Source of the DNA: Entophlyctis helioformis
Taxonomy: Eukaryota > Chytridiomycota > Chytridiomycetes > Chytridiales > Chytriomycetaceae
Assembly (NCBI GenBank): GCA_025526915.1
Contig: JAHLKH010000104.1
Coordinates: 1 to 64,000, forward strand
Length of the DNA: 64,000 bases
Reading direction: 5' to 3'
A model generated the notes under the pieces. It was given only the letters and a program-made list of their open reading frames with translations. It had not been told where the DNA came from and did no database searches. The position numbers and the translations under genes were made by a program. The stretch's first letter is position 1, and each line of letters opens with the position of its first letter. Of the stretch, positions 20,052-29,377 are shown one piece after another.

Positions 20052-21554
20052 TCACTTGCGCAGCAGCTGCAGTTTCTTGATGGTCGCTTCGAGTCTCTTG
20101 ATGGTGATCATGGTGGCATTTCTTTGGTTCGCTTGGGCAAGCAGCGTCTGTGCCTGGTCCAGTGTGAGGCTGCCAAGAATAACATCAGCGATTTCGTCAT
20201 TCGGAGCGCAGTCGAGTGCATCGAGTCCAACCGTGTATCCGCAATCCATCAAGTACTGAAGCATCACAACGTTGCCCATTCTGGCTGCATTGAAGACAGC
20301 CTTGCTTGATGCGCGGCAGCCCTTGGAGTTCATGTACTTGACGATGTCCAAGTGTCCACGCCTGATGGCGGCATCCATTGCGGCGGGCGAGAACGCCTCA
20401 CCAAGTGCCTCGTAGATCCAGATGACGACATTCAGATGGCCATTGATAACGGCGCAATTCATCGCAGCAGTCGAGACTTCTTTCGTCCTGTTGGCATGCA
20501 GCCACTTGATCACATGCAGATGCCCGTTTTCTGCAGCCATATCCATGGCATCGACCGTGCACCCTTCCGTCCTGTTCTCGTGGAGCCAGATGACGACAGG
20601 CAGATGGCCGTTGGAAGCCGCCCTGTCCATGGTATCCGTCGTGCACGTAACACCGAGATCAAGCAAGTACTGAAGAACGTCCAGATGGCCGTGTTCCGCA
20701 GCCTGATCAACTGCGTCGCGCCAGTACGTGCTTGTCGCCTTGTGTATGGCCATCCAGTCCTTGAGTGTGTTGTAGTTGTCGTCAAGGTGCGTGAGCAGGT
20801 CGAGGCATCCAAAGCGGATGGCCATGCGAGTGAGGGTGATCGGATACGTAAAGTCGAGCAGATCGAGCCAGCCGTGCCGCATGGGAATGAGAATCAGCCG
20901 GTGTCGGTCACTTGAAATGGGGAAGTACTCCCTGCCGTAGTGGTTGTTGTATGCGTCCTCCATCGCATACTTGGCTTCGGTGTGCTGCGGAAAGCGCTTG
21001 CACAGACGGTCGTACATGGAGCGAGAGTGTGCGAGCAACAGTCCGTTGTCGGCCGACAGGTCGGCGTCGGGCAGCAGCGCCAGATCACCCTGCCAGTCCA
21101 TCTTGAACGCATCGATCCACAGCTGCAGCCTGGTCGCGAAGTTGAGTGTGGCCGTGTCGCCGAGCAGGCCGCACAGGAAGCGAGTGAGCGGACCGGCGTG
21201 CTTGAGGATCATGGCGTGGATCTCAGCGGGCTTGCCGCCCCAGTGGCTGTTGCCGTATGCGAGGTCGCCGGTGGCTGGCGGCACCACATAGCGAGGCACG
21301 CCTGGCTGTGCGGTCGTTGCCGCTGCTGCTGTCTTGAGTCGCTTGGCTGGCAGCTGCTCTTGCGGCTGTCCTGGCTGTCCTGGCTCAACGGCTTGGCTGC
21401 CACTCGCACCAACGACCTGCTCGACCACAGCCCGCACAATGTCGGTGCGGCCAAGGGCAACCAGCTGCTCGGCTGTGCTCTGCAGCTGGCTCTGCAGACG
21501 GCGCACATGGTCGTCGCCGGCTACACTTGCGTCTGCGTTGTCGGCCGCCTGCAT
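20052..21554 (-). CDS. ANK2: intronless ankyrin-repeat protein
   Basis: Single exon from ATG 21554, 500 aa (upstream frame opens only from TTG). The shared N-terminal domain reads KPAEIHAMILKHAGPLTRFL, WIDAFKMDWQGDLALLPDAD, HSRSMYDRLCKRFPQ and IPMRHGWLDLLDFTYPITL. About eight ankyrin repeats of roughly 33 residues follow, of the form AAENGHLHVIKWLHANRTKE. The C-terminus ends in a short coiled-coil-like tail (TIKRLEATIKKLQLLRK). From about residue 330 to the stop it is nearly identical to ANK4, while the middle repeats differ. The role is unknown; the N-terminal box looks F-box-like (inference), which would make it a substrate adaptor. It is flanked downstream by the RT fragment and tRNA-Glu(CTC). 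Confidence 0.9.
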   Translation of the reverse strand: MQAADNADASVAGDDHVRRLQSQLQSTAEQLVALGRTDIVRAVVEQVVGASGSQAVEPGQPGQPQEQLPAKRLKTAAAATTAQPGVPRYVVPPATGDLAYGNSHWGGKPAEIHAMILKHAGPLTRFLCGLLGDTATLNFATRLQLWIDAFKMDWQGDLALLPDADLSADNGLLLAHSRSMYDRLCKRFPQHTEAKYAMEDAYNNHYGREYFPISSDRHRLILIPMRHGWLDLLDFTYPITLTRMAIRFGCLDLLTHLDDNYNTLKDWMAIHKATSTYWRDAVDQAAEHGHLDVLQYLLDLGVTCTTDTMDRAASNGHLPVVIWLHENRTEGCTVDAMDMAAENGHLHVIKWLHANRTKEVSTAAMNCAVINGHLNVVIWIYEALGEAFSPAAMDAAIRRGHLDIVKYMNSKGCRASSKAVFNAARMGNVVMLQYLMDCGYTVGLDALDCAPNDEIADVILGSLTLDQAQTLLAQANQRNATMITIKRLEATIKKLQLLRK

Positions 21555-24500
21555 CGTCACAGCCGTTTGCTCGCTTTGCGGTTGTCTGGACAACCAACAC
21601 AAATGACGCGATTGTCCAACAAGAGCAACGCGTGGGAACTTGGGTCATCCACCGACACGGCATGCCATGGTGCACAGTGCGGCTGGCGTGGTGAACTTGG
21701 CATGCGCAATCGGAACCATTAGACACGCCAGCCAGCTTGAAGCATACGCGACTTGGAGATCGCTCCAAGCCTTGCATCTGATCGTGATACTCGCTGGTGC
21801 TCAGCCGACAATGGCAAGGCTGTCACTGGCTGCTGTTGCCGTCACTGTCAGCAATGCAAGATCCCATAGCCAGAAACCAGCCCACACCACCAGAGCAGCT
21901 GATGGCATCGCAAGGGTCCACAGCCTGCTTGCTGATCGGCTGCCAGCTCAACAATCACCACTCCAACAACAAGTCGATTATAGCATTGTATTTTGCCCAT
22001 CAAGCAGAATGGGATTCACTGCCAGCTGCGAGGAAAGAAGCAGGTTTCAGTCGAGCACAGTGGGTCAAAGGTATAGCAGCAAGGCGACTTTGGGATGTAC
22101 GGTGAAGGCGATCTCGGAGGAGGAGGAGGCGAAGGAGTCGGAGATTCGTAGTCTGGCAGAGGCGACTCGTCTCGTTGAAGCAGAGCCTGAAGCCCAACAC
22201 TGGGGTGGTGCTGTTGTGATGACAGCGAGGGTGGATCCGAGCGAGGGCGTGCCAGGCATGCCCGTTTTGGAGGCGACCGTGGCTCTGGTGGCTTGCATTC
22301 GTTGACATCCAGAGCATCATGCCCTCGCTTCTTGTTTGCGCGATCAGCCACAGTCGAGTGTGTGACTGGTCCTTGGCCCGACGTAGCCGATGTGACTGCC
22401 GAGCACGGCGAAATGTTCGACTGCAGGACTGGCCAACGACCCGAGTTCTCGAGTGTTGTCGTTGCCCCATTGTTGTTGTGTGGGCTGGCGGAAACAATCG
22501 GCTGGTCCGTTGAGTAGGTAGCTGCTGGACCTCCAAGCCATGAAAACGTATCATGCGATACCAGGGAGTCGACCTGATATGGTCGCATACTAAGGCAGTT
22601 GAAAATGTCCGAGGTCGACCGACCCAAGTTGCTGGGGCCGGAAAGGCACTGTGTGTGGCACTGGCATGTCGCGCAGTGCGGGATGAACCCTTGACCAAGT
22701 GGGATGGGGCCGTGTGTTGGCTGGCTAGTGGGATGTGAGAGAAGCGGTGTGGCCGTGTGCCCGATAGCCGTGCTGGGCGACAGGGCGGGGAAAAGGACAC
22801 GCGCCAACGGTGGGGTCTGTCAATGAATGTTCCGATCCACGCGCATGGTCAGCCAGCCAGCCAGCCAGCGAGCCAGTCGGCAAAGCAAGCAAGCATGCCT
22901 GCCACGACTACCACAAGCGACGGAGTGGCAGCCGCAAGGATGGCAGTGGCGTATGAACTGACAGCCGATACAGGCAATCAGCGAGGCAGGCAGGTCCACC
23001 AACCATCGTGTCTTGTTGGGCTGATTGCTGGGCAGCCAGCTGCGCAAGACGCGTCTTCTCCAGCTGCTCGTAGTGGAGTTTCTGACCCGCTCTGCACGGC
23101 CCACTCAGAGCGCGATAGGCGTCCAGGCGGGCTCTGGCGTGAGGTCCTGCAGCGGCAAGGCAGAATGTCGACCCTCTGAGAGGGATGCGGACCAGCTGGT
23201 TGCTGTTGGTGCTGATGCGAAAGTAGCCGGACATGTTGATGCTGAAGATTGTGCGAGTAGTTGTTGCAGCTGTTTGGTGATGCTTGCTCTTTGGTAAAGA
23301 CACGGCTCGGAGACTTTTGTGGTTTCCCGAAAAGGCAATGACGTGGCTGCTGGCTTGGTGGGTGGAATGCCGTTGCAGCTATGCATCTGGCGAGCTGCGA
23401 TGGTGGCTCAGCATGGGCTGTGATGCAGCTGCGTGGTGTCGCCTGATGCTCGCAGTCTTACAAGCGATCCATCTGTCTGTCTGTGAATGGGAATGTGCCT
23501 GATTGCTGCCAATGCAGCGCAGTTGACCTGCAACGACCAAAGAGCGAGTCTGTCCATCGATTGCGTGCGAGACGGATAGCGACGAGGCAGGCTGCACGGA
23601 CATCTCATGGACACCGCACAGAGACACCTGGGACAGAGGCGAGTGTTGAATGCTGCTGCTCGAGTCGTTGGCGTGCCTGAATGCTGCCGAGCAGTGGATG
23701 CAGCCAGCCAGCCAGCCAGCCAGCCATCCTGCCCGTCTTGGGTGGATGGATCCATGGACGTTGTCGCGACGACCACTGCGAGCACCATCAAGGCTGTCTC
23801 GTGCATGGGCAGCGTGTGCGGGGCGAGTGGGCGGGAGCGAGGAGGGCAGACAGGCGGCCGTGGCATCAAGCACCAGTGGCAGAGCATCGCACGGCTGCCA
23901 GTGGCCGCACACTTGGCTGACTCAGTCTCGCAGTCGTTGCGGCTGCTGCTGTTGGTGCCGTGAGATGGACAGCACACATGAATGCGAGACACGCACAGCC
24001 TGCATGCGGACGCGGACGCGACTGACCAAGCGGGGCGAGCAAGCGAGTGCAGCACAACAGGACGCTCTCTGTCACAGCTCACAGCACGGCAAGAGCACGT
24101 CAGCAGCACTCTACGATCAAGTGCAGTGCAGTGCAATCCAGCCCAACAGCGACGATCAAGCGACCACTCGACGGCAAGCGTTCACACGGGACAGACAGAC
24201 GCATGCATCTGGCCATCCAAACCACTCGCACACAAGCCACGCCAAGTGGACAGAGAGCCAAGCCAAGCCAGGTCAAGTGGGCAGAGAGCCAAGAGTCCCG
24301 TGGCTCGCACAGTCCGAGGGACCAACACCAGCCTCTTGGGGGCAGCAACTGGCTGCTGTTGGTTGCGCAGACTGTGCGGCATGAGCGATTGACTGACTCC
24401 TGTCTGGCACTGCAGGGCTGCTGCGCTGTGGAGCAAGGCGGGCTGGAGTGGCTGGGCTTCTGGAGAGCAGCTTGGCAAGACTGCTGGCTGCTCGCTGCTG

Positions 24501-25121
24501 GCTGTTGGTGGGAGGGATGGGAAGGATGGTGGGTACATGGCTGTCAGGGGCGAGTGGATGGACAGCAGACGGACGGCTGGCAGTTGGCTGCTGGAAGAGT
24601 GGAGGTGGGCGTTGGTGGGCCGAGTGTTGGACAGCAGGCGGACGGACGGACAGCGGATAGGTGTCGGTTGGGAGTGGGACTGGCAGGCGTGTGCAGACTG
24701 GCAGGGCATGGTGGCAGCTGGCAGCAGCTGGCTGTGGCATGCCGGCTGTTGCTGTTCCCGCCGCCGTTTGTTGTTGCTGGGCCAAGATGCGCTTCAGATC
24801 GTGGCTGGCTGGCTGGCTGGCTGGCTTGTGCCGACTGCCGCTCTCGGCAAGACAGCAAGGCGAGTGGGGCGGGCGATCGGTGGGCGGCACAGCACTGGCT
24901 TGCATCCACAACCAAGGCAGGCTTGGGCAGCCTCGCTCAGCCTCGCACAGTCGACAACGGCAGCCGCCACGCACTGACACGTTTCCTGACCAAGTGGCAA
25001 TGCCACCACAGCAGCCAATCAGTCGTCGCCAGCTCGATCTGTGCCAAGCCATCGTCATCAAGTGGCCAAGCAGATGCTGCACAACACAGTCTGTCTGTCT
25101 GCCTGTCTGTCTGCACCAGCC
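21555..25121. other. Gene-poor stretch with low-complexity sequence
   Basis: I find no gene here with recognisable homology. The stretch holds the ANK2 upstream region (conserved motif 21636-21715), (CAGC)n/(GGCT)n runs near 22850, 23700 and 24805, and strongly G-rich plus strand at about 24390-24740. Two minus-strand frames might be exons of an unknown gene: a Ser/Pro-rich open frame at 22016-22800 and an ATG-started frame at 23234. Long open frames arise by chance in this GC-rich sequence, so these are weak. Confidence 0.45.
22016..23234 (-). CDS. Possible unknown protein, Ser/Pro-rich (weak model)
   Basis: The minus str. ATG at 23234 opens MSGYFRISTNSNQLVRIPLR and about 70 further codons of non-repetitive sequence. 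A second open frame further along (about 22630 to the stop at 22016) reads SNLGRSTSDIFNCLSMRPYQ and then a Ser/Pro-rich stretch (ADRANKKRGHDALDVNECKP; PTPSPPPPPRSPSPY). A donor at CT|GTATCG and an acceptor at CCCCAG would join them in frame, but the intron would be about 330 nt, long for this locus. No homology is recognised. It could equally be two chance frames in a GC-rich spacer. Confidence 0.25.
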
Positions 25122-25124
25122 GTC

Positions 25125-25131
25125 TATAAAA
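25125..25131 (+). promoter_or_regulatory. TATA box of the small ORF at 25215
   Basis: TATAAAA lies 84 bp upstream of the ATG at 25215, followed by a pyrimidine-rich stretch and CAACAGCCAACAGCCAAC leader repeats. It is the clearest core promoter in the window. Confidence 0.6.
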
Positions 25132-25214
25132 GCCATCGGCTGTTCCTCTCTCGCTTGCCCAGCATCAACAGCCAACAGCCAACAGCCAACAACCAACGCT
25201 CTCTGCATCCAAAC

Positions 25215-25445
25215 ATGATCCACAACAACGTCCACGCATCTGCACTTGCTTCGGCTGGCTTCCCTCCCGTCACTGCTCGCTCTGTTGCTGTACCAAAGCC
25301 AAGTGCCACATCGGCATCCATCTCGTCTGGCAGCACTCTGTCGCCTGCACATGGCTCCAACACAATCAGCAAACGCACAAGCTCGCTCGAACTCGCTCAG
25401 ATGAACCCTGCACCGTCTGCACCCATGGCCCTCCGTCGTCTCTGA
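25215..25445 (+). CDS. Small Ser/Ala/Pro-rich protein, 76 aa
   Basis: An ATG at 25215 opens 76 codons (MIHNNVHASALASAGF...; ending PSAPMALRRL). It follows a TATA box and an A-rich leader (CCAAACATGATC). No domain is recognisable; Ser, Ala and Pro make up much of it, with SSLELAQMNPAPSAP near the C-terminus. There is no signal peptide or membrane segment. The promoter-like context, not homology, supports it. It could be a stress-induced small protein of the type that carries TATA promoters in fungi, which is inference. It converges with ANK3, 210 bp between stops. Confidence 0.45.
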   Translation: MIHNNVHASALASAGFPPVTARSVAVPKPSATSASISSGSTLSPAHGSNTISKRTSSLELAQMNPAPSAPMALRRL

Positions 25446-25655
25446 TCTGCATCCAAGACACGCAGCATCGCTCGCTCTCTGTCCATATCCTGCACATCCT
25501 GAACATCCTGCACTCCCAATACATCTATTCAGCCATCACCAGCTGTCCCTTCATGCAGCCAAGACATCCACTCTCGATGATCGCCTCGATAGGTACAACA
25601 GACAGAGCTGTATTTCATCAAAACCAATACACAAGATGCCAACACCAGATATCCA

Positions 25656-27119
25656 TCAACAGCGGACGCCTTTGGAGTGCATGTACCCGACAACGTCCAT
25701 GTGTCCCTTGAATATGGCATGGTCCAGAGCCTTGGACGTGAACCCTTTTTGGAAGGCCTCGTGGAGCCAGATGACCACGTGCAGGAAGCCATTAGCAACC
25801 GCCCAGTTCATGGCATGAGTCGTGCATCCTTCGGTCCTGTTGGCATGCAGCCACTTGACGACATGCAGATGGCCGCCATACGCCGCTCCGTCCATCGCAG
25901 CAGTCGTGCATCCCTCGGTCCTGTTCTCGTGGAGCCACTTGACAACGTGCAGGTGACCAAAGAGAGATGCGCGATCCATCGCGTCGGTCGTGCATCCTTC
26001 GGTGCGGTTCTCGTGGAGCCAGACGACGACATGCAGGTGGCCGTTTTCAGACGCCCAGTCCATTGCTTGCTCTGAGCATCCTTCTTGGCGGTTTTGGTGG
26101 AGCCACTTGACAACATGCAGATGACCGTTTCGAGCTGCCCAATTCATCGCAGCAGTCGTGCATCCTTCTGTTCGATTCTTGTGGAGCCACTTGACGACAT
26201 GAAGGTGGCCATTGCCAGCTGCGCCGTCCATCGCCAACGTTGTGCATCCTTCTGTTCGATTCTTGTGGAGCCACTTGACGACATGCAGATGGCCATTCTC
26301 AGCCGCCCAGTCCATCGCCTTTGTCGTGCATCCTGTGACACCGAGATCAAGCAAGTACTGCACGACATCCAGATGGCCGTGTTCCGCAGCCTGATCAACT
26401 GCGCGGTGCCAGTACGTGCTTGTCGCAGCTTGCCTGACCATCCAGCGTTGAAGCGTCTTGTACTCGTCGTCGAGATGCTTGAGAAAGTTCAGGCATCCAA
26501 AGCGGATGGCCAAGAGAGCGAGTGTGATCGGATACGTAAAGTCGATCAGATCGAACCAGCCGTGCCGCATGGGAATGAGCATTAGCCGGTGGCTGTTGTT
26601 GTTATTGTAATCGAACGGTTCGTCGTAATCGTTGCTATATGAGTCGTCCTCTCTTTCATAGTATCGCTCGGTGTACTGCGGAAAGCGTGCACACAGTCGG
26701 TTGTACATGGAGCGAGAGTGTGCGAGCAACAGTCCGTTGTCGGCCGACAGGTCGGCGTCGGGCAGCAGCGCCAGATCGCCCTGCCAGTCCATCTTGAACG
26801 CTTCGATCCACAGCTGCCGCTTCGTCGCTTCGTCGAGTGTGTCCGTGTCGCCGAGCAGTCCGTTGACGAAGAGCGTGAGCGGGCCGGCATGCTTGAGGAT
26901 CATGGCGTGGATCTCGGCGGGCTTGCCGTCCCAGTGGCTGCTGCCATATGCGAGGTCACCGGTGGCTGGCGGCACCACATAGCGAGGCACACCTGGCTGT
27001 GCGGTCGCTGCGTCTGCGTCTGCGTTGTCCGTCGCCGGTCGCTTGGTTGTCATTGCCACAGTCGTTTGGTCGCTTCGAGGCTGTCTGGGCAAGATCCACT
27101 CGACGCGACTGGCCAACAT
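25656..27119 (-). CDS. ANK3: intronless ankyrin-repeat protein
   Basis: Single exon; ATG at 27119 gives 487 aa, and a second ATG at 27053 (MTTKRPATDN) matches the likely start of the paralogues. The shared domain reads KPAEIHAMILKHAGPLTLFV, WIEAFKMDWQGDLALLPDAD and HSRSMYNRLCARFPQYTE. It has the most regular ankyrin array of the family: about ten 33-residue units such as AAENGHLHVVKWLHKNRTEG, with neighbouring units almost identical, which suggests recent unit duplication. It lacks the C-terminal coiled tail of ANK2 and ANK4 and ends shortly after GHMDVVGYMHSKGV. Function unknown. Confidence 0.9.
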   Translation of the reverse strand: MLASRVEWILPRQPRSDQTTVAMTTKRPATDNADADAATAQPGVPRYVVPPATGDLAYGSSHWDGKPAEIHAMILKHAGPLTLFVNGLLGDTDTLDEATKRQLWIEAFKMDWQGDLALLPDADLSADNGLLLAHSRSMYNRLCARFPQYTERYYEREDDSYSNDYDEPFDYNNNNSHRLMLIPMRHGWFDLIDFTYPITLALLAIRFGCLNFLKHLDDEYKTLQRWMVRQAATSTYWHRAVDQAAEHGHLDVVQYLLDLGVTGCTTKAMDWAAENGHLHVVKWLHKNRTEGCTTLAMDGAAGNGHLHVVKWLHKNRTEGCTTAAMNWAARNGHLHVVKWLHQNRQEGCSEQAMDWASENGHLHVVVWLHENRTEGCTTDAMDRASLFGHLHVVKWLHENRTEGCTTAAMDGAAYGGHLHVVKWLHANRTEGCTTHAMNWAVANGFLHVVIWLHEAFQKGFTSKALDHAIFKGHMDVVGYMHSKGVRC

Positions 27120-27466
27120 TTATTGCTGGCACTCACACCGCCACTATCACTGCCACTGCCACTCCCACTGTCACTGCCACGGTCACTATCGCTGCCATTA
27201 TTGCTGCCGTTGCTGCTGTCATTGCCACTGTCACTGCCACGCATGAGAATGTGGGACGTCAACCCACACGGCATGCTGTGGTGCACAGCGGCGAACTTGG
27301 CATGCAGATTGGCCGTCGTTGGGACCTGCAATAGTGCACCATCGTGCATTGGTATGACAAGAAGATCAAGGACACTTGGCAGTTTATTCTTGGTTTTGGT
27401 AACACTGGTGGTACAGAGCGGCAAACAAGCAGACAAGGCCGAGCGCATTTGCGGGGGTTTGCTTGT
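27120..27466. other. ANK3 upstream region with CACTGC-type repeat
   Basis: About 27130-27240 is an imperfect hexamer array (CACTGC and variants). Next to it, 27241-27310, lies the motif shared with the upstream regions of ANK2 and ANK4. The fungalysin gene ends at 27467. Confidence 0.6.
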
Positions 27467-29377
27467 TTAGCAGCCAGTGGGAAGCGTGAAGCTGTTGGTC
27501 GTGCCTGACGCAGCACTGCCAGCACCGCGCTTGGCGAAGCCCTTCCAGATGTCGCACTTGTACTTGCCGCCGTAGTAGGTGCGGTCAGCGTTGAGGATCG
27601 CGTCACGAGCCTGGAGGAACGTGGGGTTGCACGGCTGCAGGGCAAGGCCTCTCATGACGAGGTTGATGGCGACGATGTTGCCGGCCGTCGACGACGAGTC
27701 GTACAGGTTGGCGTTGAAGCCGTACTTGTCGACCAGGTTCCAGTACACCTCCCAGAGGAGAGCGACCCACACCTCGCCGCCGTCGTGCACCTCGGTGCGC
27801 GTGCGAATGTCGCCATACCTGAGCGGGTTGACAGTCAGGTCGGTGGTGTACGGGTACGAGCGGATGCCGTTGGCGTCGGCAACGGCGTACGTGCCCACGT
27901 TGATCCTGGTCGTGCGCGTCTGGGTAGATCTGGCCGTGAACGCGAGACCGAAAAAGTCGGACCAGCCCTCGCCCATGCTGCCACCCTGGGTTCTGTCGAG
28001 GCAGCCAGCCTGAGAAGGACCTCCTGTGAGGCGGTTGGACACACCGTGGAAGTACTCGTGGATCGGGATCACCGAGTCGAGACCACCGTCGCGCTGCGGG
28101 TTGGTGGACGTGAACGGGTACATGTTCATGACACCGGGCTGTCCATCCGGAGGGGTCGCAAAGTTGGCGTTGTTGGTGCCGCCGGCAAGAACATTGACCT
28201 TGACGGCATCGTTGCCCGAGCCGCCCTTGTTAAAGTTGCTGTTCTGGAAGTTGCCGGCCGCCTCGGTGAAGCCGTACTGGTACGTGATGTCGTGCACGAC
28301 GTTGGCAATGTAAAACAGCTGCACGGCACCAGTCTGGCGGTTGGCAGCGGTGCTGGGAGCGGCAGCCGAGTTCCAGGCGGTCTCGAACACGCCGTTAGCG
28401 TTGGCCTTGCCGTACAGTGCAGGGGTGACGCCGTACACCTGGGCGTTGACGTTGTTGCCGCGCGTGGTGAGGTTGTCCGACGTCCAGCCAGAGGGCGAGG
28501 CGGTCGCGTCCTCGGGGTTGACGACGAGCGAGAAGCCCTGGAGCGGGTTGCCCTTGGGAAGCGCGATGACGCGGTACGAGGCGTCGTTGACAAAGTCGAT
28601 GACGTTGACCAGCTTGCCTGTTGTTGTGCGTGGTGCAGATGGCGTGCATGTGCAAGAGTGAGCATTCATGCGTGCAGAGACAACCAGCACGACAAACAGA
28701 CAACCACAGATCCACTCACCAGTGGCAGCGTCGACCGAGACCTGGACCCACTTGCTGCCCTGCTCGTTCTTGAGCTCGAACGTGTGGGTGTAGGCAAGCT
28801 TGCCGCCGGGCACCTGGCGGTACTCCTGCTTGACGGGAGCATCGGTGTTGAGGGCAAGGTCCTCGCCGACGGCGGCGCGGGCAGCAGCAACGGCGCTCTT
28901 GACGCTGACGACAGCCGACGGCTTGGCAACGCTCAGGCCGCGCTTGGAGATCTGGCCTGGCGCGCCAAACGACGACGAGAACGTGAGCACCTTGCCGTTC
29001 TTGACGCGCACGGCGGCGTTGTGGTTGGCAACGCGGACGCCGTCAATAAGCTGCGACGTGAAGACGTGGACGACGCCGGCATCATCGGTGTACTTGGAGT
29101 CGACCTTGAGATCAGTAGCAGCGAGGCCGAGCTTGTCGGCAAGGTACTGCAGACCGTTGGCGACCGACTGCGACTCGGACACGGGAGCAAAGGACCGGCC
29201 GTTGGCGGCATCGAGATCGACGGCCTCGTACACCGCGTCGGGGTAGAAGGCGGGAAGGTCCTTGCCGAGCGAGCGGCGGTGGACGTGGTGGAGCTCGTCG
29301 CTGTGCGAGGCAGCAGGATGGGCGACAACGGCCGTAGCGGCGGCAGCGAGGGCGAGAACGAGCTTGTTGACGAGCAT
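27467..29377 (-). CDS. Fungalysin, secreted M36 metallopeptidase
   Basis: Model: exons 29377..28720 and 28617..27467, 602 aa. The ATG at 29377 opens a signal peptide (MLVNKLVLALAAAATAVVAH). A propeptide (FTP/PepSY-like, residues about 40-240) precedes the catalytic domain. The zinc site is IPIHEYFHGVSNRLTGGP (HExxH), with the third ligand in MGEGWSDFFGLAF. These are the defining motifs of M36 fungalysins, which degrade extracellular proteins such as elastin and keratin and are expanded in chytrids. The single intron (28719-28618, 102 nt, GTGAGT...AACAG, phase 1) is a multiple of three and contains no in-frame stop, so retention would insert 34 residues without truncation. The long antisense open frame here is a codon-bias shadow. 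Confidence 0.93.
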   Translation of the reverse strand: MLVNKLVLALAAAATAVVAHPAASHSDELHHVHRRSLGKDLPAFYPDAVYEAVDLDAANGRSFAPVSESQSVANGLQYLADKLGLAATDLKVDSKYTDDAGVVHVFTSQLIDGVRVANHNAAVRVKNGKVLTFSSSFGAPGQISKRGLSVAKPSAVVSVKSAVAAARAAVGEDLALNTDAPVKQEYRQVPGGKLAYTHTFELKNEQGSKWVQVSVDAATGEWICGCLFVVLVVSARMNAHSCTCTPSAPRTTTGKLVNVIDFVNDASYRVIALPKGNPLQGFSLVVNPEDATASPSGWTSDNLTTRGNNVNAQVYGVTPALYGKANANGVFETAWNSAAAPSTAANRQTGAVQLFYIANVVHDITYQYGFTEAAGNFQNSNFNKGGSGNDAVKVNVLAGGTNNANFATPPDGQPGVMNMYPFTSTNPQRDGGLDSVIPIHEYFHGVSNRLTGGPSQAGCLDRTQGGSMGEGWSDFFGLAFTARSTQTRTTRINVGTYAVADANGIRSYPYTTDLTVNPLRYGDIRTRTEVHDGGEVWVALLWEVYWNLVDKYGFNANLYDSSSTAGNIVAINLVMRGLALQPCNPTFLQARDAILNADRTYYGGKYKCDIWKGFAKRGAGSAASGTTNSFTLPTGC

